DNA of 64,000 nt from Heliocidaris tuberculata (Eukaryota; Echinodermata; Echinoidea; Camarodonta; Echinometridae). The stretch's first letter is position 1, and each line of letters begins with the position of its first letter. The translations under genes were made by a program, and so were the position numbers. Shown here piece by piece: positions 61,667 to 64,000 of the stretch. The notes beneath the pieces were generated by a model. It did not search any database, was not told the DNA's origin, and worked only from the letters and a program-made list of their open reading frames with translations. The stretch lies in contig CM046836.1 of assembly GCA_025618425.1 (NCBI GenBank), positions 27,608,790 through 27,672,789 on the forward strand. Direction: 5' to 3'.

Positions 61667-63729
61667 GCGCATTTATCTCCCGGTACAAAAAGCAAAAAGA
61701 CTTTGTGCCACTTGTGTTTTTAAAGAGATAACGGCCGGTAGTGCCCCCTACACTTTCCGTGCCCAAGAGTTTCTTCGTTTTCTTTTCGTCTTCTTCTTCA
61801 TTTTTGTTCGTTCTGTTAATTTGCCTGAAATGTGAATAACGATATGTTTTCTTTTACCTACTGCACCGTTATCTATCTTCATATTATTTAGGTCGTGAAT
61901 TTCTGCGATAATGATTCGACCGATCTTGGCAACCTTCATAATCAAGAAGCGCCTAATAAACACAATCGGCTTTGTGACTCAAGGAGTGCATGGGAAGTCA
62001 TGAGGGAACATGAGGACTTTAAAAGTACTTCAACATTTATATCGTGATATCATTTCATGGGAATGAGTTGCTAGTTTTTTTGTTTTTTTTTTGTTGTTGT
62101 GGGTTTGTTTTGATGTTTTTTTTGGGGTTTTTTAGTTTGTTAATTTGTTTAAATGTTTAAAGTTTTCTATCAATAGAATGCAAGTACAAACGACATTGGC
62201 TATGGTGTGACTCCAATTATAGAAATATCAATGAAACATGAAAGGAATCACAGTAACCAATATATCCTAATGAGCAAAATAGATTGACGAAAATGGAAAC
62301 ATGTGATATTTTGAATTAGAGTGGTGAAAAGTGCCCTTCTTGTCATGAAAAAGGTGCCAAGTCTGAGGTAATACAATAATTTTCCATGTTATTACAGTGG
62401 AAGATGCCCTTCAATTTTACTTTTTGGAAATATCACCTTCCCGTGCTCTTTAAAGAATTTCAAGTTCTGAAAATTAAAGAAATCGCTGTTCATTATGATT
62501 CCAGGTAATATTCAAATATGAAATATATGCAACTTCTTTAACCCCAATATTAAAAGAAGCACATGAAAACAATATTCTCGTACAGTTTTAGAGTTAATAT
62601 TTCTTTCACGTCATGATCGCATGTGATCCTAACCAACGTTTTCACGGTTTTACCAAAGTAAATTATGGCACTATTGGATTTTGATGTAATACAATGGAAA
62701 TACTTTTATTGGTATTTCTAACATATGTTAGTAAGTAGATTATTCGTTACTTTCAAATAAAAATAGTGTCGTGTAGTGCTTTAAGCAGGCATTTTTTTTT
62801 TTTTTTTTTTTTATTCTAAAGTTTTTCTTTGTTAAAAACGAATTGCCTCAAATCATTTCACTCATAATAAGAGTTGATGTTTTAACTACCTTATTATCTT
62901 TATCAATGTCGAACGTTCTGATGTCAATAGAAAGCAGCTCCCCCCCCCCCCCCTCCCCCTCCCTTCAGTTTTAACCAAGAATTATCACGGAACACTCCTT
63001 GGTTTTAACTGTATCCTAAACAATTCGTCACGCAGACGGTAACTCTCCACCCTCGGATCTGAGTGAGGCCCAAATTGAGCCCAGTTTTAACTTGGTACAA
63101 GCAGGGACAGGAGATGATTGCCGAGTGGTCCTTGTTCTGGACACATCAGGAAGTATGGGAGTGAGTATAATTTCATAGGATTCACATAATGTAGTATTCT
63201 TAAACCCACCATTCAATCTATTATCATTATTATATACTTATAAGAAATACTTATTTTGATTAGAATGTATAGATTCACATGCAAAATAATGTTCTATCTA
63301 ACTTATGTTGACAATTTTTTTTGTATTTTAACCTATTATAAAGAACAAGTAGGATGTTCATGTCGGCAAAGATTATGTTGTATTCTTGTACATACTTCAT
63401 TGTTTTGACTTTCGAAATGTCTATGATTTAATCATTACGGAATGCTGTTTCTTGACCTGTACATGATATCTTATGATACATTTCGATGGATACTTCATAC
63501 ACAGACAAGCAATCGAATCGACAAAGTGAACAGTGCTGCAACTGCATTTGTTAACCTTGTAGACGATGGGATTTGGGTTGGTATTGTTACCTTCACGCAT
63601 TCTGCGTTCAGACAACATGCACTGACACAGATAAGAACACAGGCTGATAGAGATTCACTGCGTAATATTTTGACATTTTCTGCCAGTGGAGGAACGTGCA
63701 TAGGGTGTGGACTTGAAAGAGGTCTGCAG
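46115..63729 (+). CDS. CLCA: CLCA-B: second tandem CLCA-like gene, 5' part (exons 1-7), continues past the window
   Basis: Same family and strand as CLCA-A, 7.7 kb downstream of its stop. Exons: 46115-46288, 52312-52603, 56176-56311, 57177-57354, 61892-62024, 63036-63160, 63505-63729. They join with consistent phases into 421 codons without a stop, and all introns are GT-AG. Order: signal peptide, CLCA N-terminal domain with HEWGHYRWGLFNEY (HExxHxxxGxxNE metalloprotease motif responsible for self-cleavage in the family), Cys-rich stretch, conserved EAPNKHN block, VWA with DTSGSM. The next VWA exon (TDGED) would lie beyond 64000. Introns are large and full of transposons. Intron sequence flanking exons 5-7 is alignable with CLCA-A, so the two genes are tandem duplicates. 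Confidence 0.9.
46478..47011. mobile_element. TIR element with TTAA duplication (AGGGRAAGT ends)
   Basis: TTAA at 46474-46477 and 47012-47015. Ends AGGGAAAGTCTACCC and AGGGGAAGTTCTCCC (complement of right). Long inverted arms (about 200 bp) with AGTGAAAGTTTGAGCAAAAT, then AAGAAAGTTATGAATTTT mirrored. The same family forms the inner part of the palindrome at 18166-18930. In CLCA-B intron 1. Confidence 0.75.
47348..47611. mobile_element. hAT-like MITE with perfect 8-bp duplication (AATTCAGT)
   Basis: AATTCAGT at 47340-47347 and 47612-47619. Ends CAGGGGCGGC and GCCGCCCCTG. The interior has a poly-G/C hairpin and purine-rich AAGAAGG-type sequence. No transposase. Confidence 0.82.
48609..48633 (+). 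repeat. Poly-T tract
   Basis: About 25 T in CLCA-B intron 1. Confidence 0.9.
49300..49346 (+). repeat. Poly-C/poly-A compound tract
   Basis: About 12 C followed by about 29 A in CLCA-B intron 1. Confidence 0.9.
49798..50640. mobile_element. Inverted-repeat element with arms of about 180 bp
   Basis: Left arm 49798-49975 (TATTGTCAGCCTATTACAAA, then AGGAGAACAATGTCTC and GGGGGCTGCCATTTTC) is mirrored at 50415-50610 (AAAATGGCAGCCCCCATGGG, then AGAGATTGTTCTCCTTAC, ACAGGCTGACAATTTT). About 20% diverged arms. Internal 440 bp without coding potential. Confidence 0.6.
50873..51044 (+). repeat. Poly-G repeat copy related to 18015-18204
   Basis: Shares GATGGTGCGGGAAGGGGTCC-like start, a pyrimidine-rich block, AGCCATTGGATTTTTTTTT, poly-G, GGACACGTGCCCC and AAGCCACTG end with 18015-18204. 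Confidence 0.65.
52050..52180 (+). repeat. T/G-rich low-complexity tract
   Basis: TTTTTTGTTGTTGTTGTTGT-type sequence before exon 2 of CLCA-B. Not coding. Confidence 0.8.
52312..52603 (+). CDS. CLCA: CLCA-B exon 2 (CLCA N-terminal domain)
   Basis: Reads EMFRNGSVFLYQATRQRVYF, then KNVTILIPSTW, DTADVIIAQPNP, EPYTQQVRGCGQPGSFIHF. The pattern LY-AT--R-YFKNV-ILIP-TW and EPYT-Q---CG--G--IH is diagnostic for CLCA. Acceptor ATAAG, donor TTAG|GTAGTA, exit phase 1. Confidence 0.93.
52690..52790 (+). repeat. Poly-G / poly-C hairpin
   Basis: Poly-G at 52695-52708 and 52738-52751 and poly-C at 52769-52781 just after CLCA-B exon 2. Able to form a G/C hairpin. Confidence 0.6.
53164..53347. mobile_element. 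Small TIR element (TAGGGGGTTTTC ends)
   Basis: TAGGGGGTTTTCGTTCAG at left and CTGAAAACCCCCTA at right. Contains an inner hairpin CAGAGCGAACGAT...ATCGTTCGCTCTG (53299-53338). In CLCA-B intron 2. Confidence 0.5.
53622..53778. mobile_element. 157-bp MITE with a 13-bp flanking duplication
   Basis: TAGTCTTCACTTA at 53609-53621 and 53779-53791. Inverted ends GTTTGCAGGCACAAACCCT and the complement GTCTGCAAGCACAGACCCT. No coding potential. Confidence 0.65.
54976..55194. repeat. Near-perfect palindrome, 219 bp
   Basis: Arms of about 90 bp: AGTTAAGCGAAGGTAATCGC, AGCTAATGTTACTCATATGG, GATCACGACTACTAGCCACA, GCTGCCCG, mirrored at right with few mismatches. Looks like a fold-back MITE. Confidence 0.8.
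55195..55640 (-). repeat. Interspersed repeat with CGCTCGCTCGCAC motif, copy 2
   Basis: Reverse-complement copy of 6900-7740, with poly-G/C tracts near 55218-55275 and the motif GCGAGCGAAGCGAGCGAGC at 55463-55481. It abuts the palindrome at 54976-55194 and lies in CLCA-B intron 2. Confidence 0.6.
56176..56311 (+). CDS. CLCA: CLCA-B exon 3 (HExxH metalloprotease motif)
   Basis: Reads GRILVHEWGHYRWGLFNEYP, then DEIGDTDHAVHFYQSTEDSQ. HEWGH is the zinc-binding HExxH; the downstream G and NE match the extended CLCA motif HEWAHLRWGVFDEY. Acceptor AAAG, donor GTAAGT, exit phase 2. Confidence 0.94.
56312..57176 (+). other. CLCA-B intron 3, nothing recognised
   Basis: No coding or structured repeat seen. 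T-rich tract at 57084-57108. Confidence 0.4.
57177..57354 (+). CDS. CLCA: CLCA-B exon 4
   Basis: Reads CSQKYKPTPIIMTNTMQARH, then CNGNETIGYEDGCVIYIHP and ATGSIMFGQLTLTQ. Homologous to CLCA-A exon 4. Acceptor GATAG, donor CAG|GTTTAT. A TA-flanked mobile element begins only 14 bp after the donor. Confidence 0.85.
57369..58123. mobile_element. Tc1/mariner-like non-autonomous element with TA duplication
   Basis: TA at 57367-57368 and 58124-58125. Ends CAGTGCATCCCAGAAAAAAG and the complement CAGTGCGTCCCTCAAAAAAG. Arms remain inverted over several hundred bases (for example GTGAGCAAA-GACACTTTTGTG / CACAAAAGTG-CTTTTGCTCAC). No transposase. Only 14 bp after the exon 4 donor of CLCA-B. Confidence 0.78.
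58699..58753 (+). repeat. (TA)n microsatellite bordering P1
   Basis: Pure AT run ending at the left edge of the tRNA-bearing palindrome P1. Confidence 0.95.
58911..58981 (-). tRNA. tRNA-like gene, P1 left arm (anticodon TCT by position, Arg-like)
   Basis: Minus strand 71 nt: acceptor GTCTCCG/CGGAGAC (7 pairs), D arm GTCT-AGTGGTTA-AGGC, anticodon arm TTGGC-GTTCTAA-GCCAA, variable CGAC, T arm CCGGG-TTCGATT-CCCGG. A box TGGTCTAGTGGTTAAGG, B box GGTTCGATTCC. TTTTTT follows one base after the acceptor stem. Position 32 is G rather than pyrimidine, unusual for a true tRNA. It could be a real tRNA-Arg or a SINE head. Confidence 0.7.
59172..59242 (+). tRNA. tRNA-like gene, P1 right arm (anticodon TCT by position)
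   Basis: Same cloverleaf as the left-arm copy but with loop GTTCTGA. All stems pair. Followed by ATTTTTTCAACC, a Pol III terminator. Confidence 0.7.
59344..59455 (+). repeat. (AT)n(GT)n compound microsatellite
   Basis: AT run followed by GT run with GCGC interruptions, bordering P1 on the right. Confidence 0.95.
60125..60238 (+). repeat. (AC)n(AT)n compound microsatellite
   Basis: ACACAC run followed by AT run, ending at the left edge of the 60239-60790 palindrome. Confidence 0.95.
60239..60790. mobile_element. Penelope-like terminal palindrome with CTGAAGA...GAAA core
   Basis: Inverted arms 60239-60390 and 60640-60790. Outer end GTGTGAGGATGAGAGAGG, inner part GTATGCTATGTTTGCATTGT, then ATTGTCTTCAGAT. 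Each arm reads, pointing outward, CTGAAGAA-GCCGGGAAGGCC, then GAAAGCTTGAATAAAGTTGA. CTGANGA-stem-GAAA is the hammerhead ribozyme core pattern, and Penelope-like retroelements are known to carry hammerheads in their terminal repeats. No cleavage-site stem was confirmed and no reverse transcriptase is present. Confidence 0.5.
60844..60917 (+). repeat. (TA)n microsatellite bordering P2
   Basis: AT run of about 74 bp that ends at the left edge of P2. Confidence 0.95.
61072..61142 (-). tRNA. Degenerate tRNA-like gene, P2 left arm
   Basis: Same 71-nt unit but with mismatches: acceptor end CGGAGCC, T stem CCGGG/CCCGA with loop TTCGTTT, anticodon stem CTGGC/GCCAA. The decayed stems suggest a pseudogene. 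T6 terminator still present. Confidence 0.55.
61351..61421 (+). tRNA. tRNA-like gene, P2 right arm (anticodon TCT by position)
   Basis: Identical in sequence to the P1 left-arm copy: all stems paired, A and B boxes intact, followed by ATTTTTTCAACC. Confidence 0.7.
61631..61662 (+). repeat. (AT)n microsatellite bordering P2 on the right
   Basis: AT run of about 32 bp directly after the duplicated right-arm end. Confidence 0.95.
61892..62024 (+). CDS. CLCA: CLCA-B exon 5
   Basis: Reads VVNFCDNDSTDLGNLHNQEA, then PNKHNRLCDSRSAWEVMREH. 37 of 44 residues match CLCA-A exon 5. Acceptor TTTAG, donor A|GTACTT. Confidence 0.93.
62025..63035 (+). other. CLCA-B intron 5, alignable in places with CLCA-A intron 5
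   Basis: The last part (AGTTTTTCTTTGTTAAAAACG ... poly-C 62939-62965) matches CLCA-A 17477-17611 in order. No mobile element seen here. Confidence 0.6.
63036..63160 (+). CDS. CLCA: CLCA-B exon 6 (VWA MIDAS)
   Basis: Ends VVLVLDTSGSMG, then GTGAGT donor; acceptor CGCAG. Near-identical to CLCA-A exon 6, with the metal-binding DTSGS intact. The intron just 5' has a poly-C tract at the same place as in CLCA-A. Confidence 0.93.
63505..63729 (+). CDS. CLCA: CLCA-B exon 7 (VWA)
   Basis: 75 codons: TSNRIDKVNSAATAFVNLVD, then DGIWVGIVTFTHSAFRQHAL and SASGGTCIGCGLERGLQ. Acceptor ACACAG, donor GTAAGT. The gene continues past 64000; the TDGED exon is not in the window. Confidence 0.92.
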
Positions 63730-64000
63730 GTAAGTTTGGCGAAGGTCAATGGCTGCTGACCATAATATCCTGAAAAAAGGGACATAAGTTTTTTTGAATA
63801 ATTTTTAATCTTTAATTTATAAATAATAATTCCCTCATGGGGATGTTTATATCGAAGCTCACCTGTATAATTTCAAAATGATTAATTGCATATTATGCTG
63901 AAACGATAAATTTACTTTAAAAAGGTATTTTCTATTGAAGACTTTTCATGCTCTGCATCCAAAAATATCCCAAAGAAAAGCGATTCACGTCTAATGTGTA
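63730..64000 (+). other. CLCA-B intron 7 (start), cut by window edge
   Basis: Starts GTAAGTTTGGCGAAGGTCAA, alignable with the CLCA-A intron 7 start (GTAAGTTTGGCGATGATCTA). No exon before the edge. Confidence 0.7.

Noticed and set aside
58690..61670. CRISPR-like array because of regularly recurring identical blocks
   Set aside because: Blocks are inverted, few, hundreds of bases long and tRNA-like. This is a eukaryotic repeat cluster, not a direct-repeat/spacer array.

Overview
This is a eukaryotic, repeat-rich genomic window, most likely from an invertebrate deuterostome. An echinoderm, perhaps a sea urchin, is my best guess. The reasons are the intron-rich gene structure with GT-AG splice sites, the gene family present, and a very high density of short palindromic DNA transposons, poly-G tracts and microsatellites. 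The species cannot be fixed from sequence alone. There is one assembly gap of exactly 500 N (10976-11475).

The only confidently recognised cellular genes are two tandem, same-strand members of the CLCA family (calcium-activated chloride channel regulators: secreted or type I membrane metalloprotease / VWA proteins). I number exons by the combined model. CLCA-A (15694-38425) has exons 4-21, which join in one open frame of 1068 codons plus a stop. They encode the end of the N-terminal domain, a VWA domain with an intact metal-binding site, a beta-rich region, a fibronectin-III-like region, an EGF-like module, a cysteine-rich segment with two furin-like sites, a transmembrane helix and a basic tail. 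A polyadenylation signal lies at 38764. Its first three exons are not visible upstream. CLCA-B (46115-63729 and beyond) has exons 1-7, including the signal peptide and the HExxH metalloprotease motif, and runs off the right edge. Shared intron sequence shows that A and B are a tandem duplication.

Region by region: 1-10.8 kb is a diverged tandem segmental repeat (two units) interrupted by mobile elements. 11.5-15.0 kb is a dead non-LTR retrotransposon (endonuclease plus reverse transcriptase, several frameshifts and stops). 15.7-38.4 kb is CLCA-A; its introns host many terminal-inverted-repeat (TIR) elements, (TAG)n and (TTC)n arrays, and a 2.4-kb element with about 105-bp TIRs and 9-bp target duplications carrying a RecQ-like helicase fragment. 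38.8-46.1 kb is intergenic and holds a hAT-like element, a SINE whose head resembles 7SL RNA, and a tRNA-containing repeat. 46.1-64 kb is CLCA-B; its large introns hold TTAA-, TA- and 8-bp-TSD elements and a cluster (58.7-61.7 kb) of palindromic units.

The most unusual content is that cluster: inverted repeats in which each arm carries an outward-facing, cloverleaf-forming tRNA-like gene with both Pol III boxes and an immediate T-run terminator, bounded by (AT)n arrays, with a Penelope-like palindrome lying between the two copies. Most other parts of the window are ordinary repeat-rich intron or intergenic DNA.
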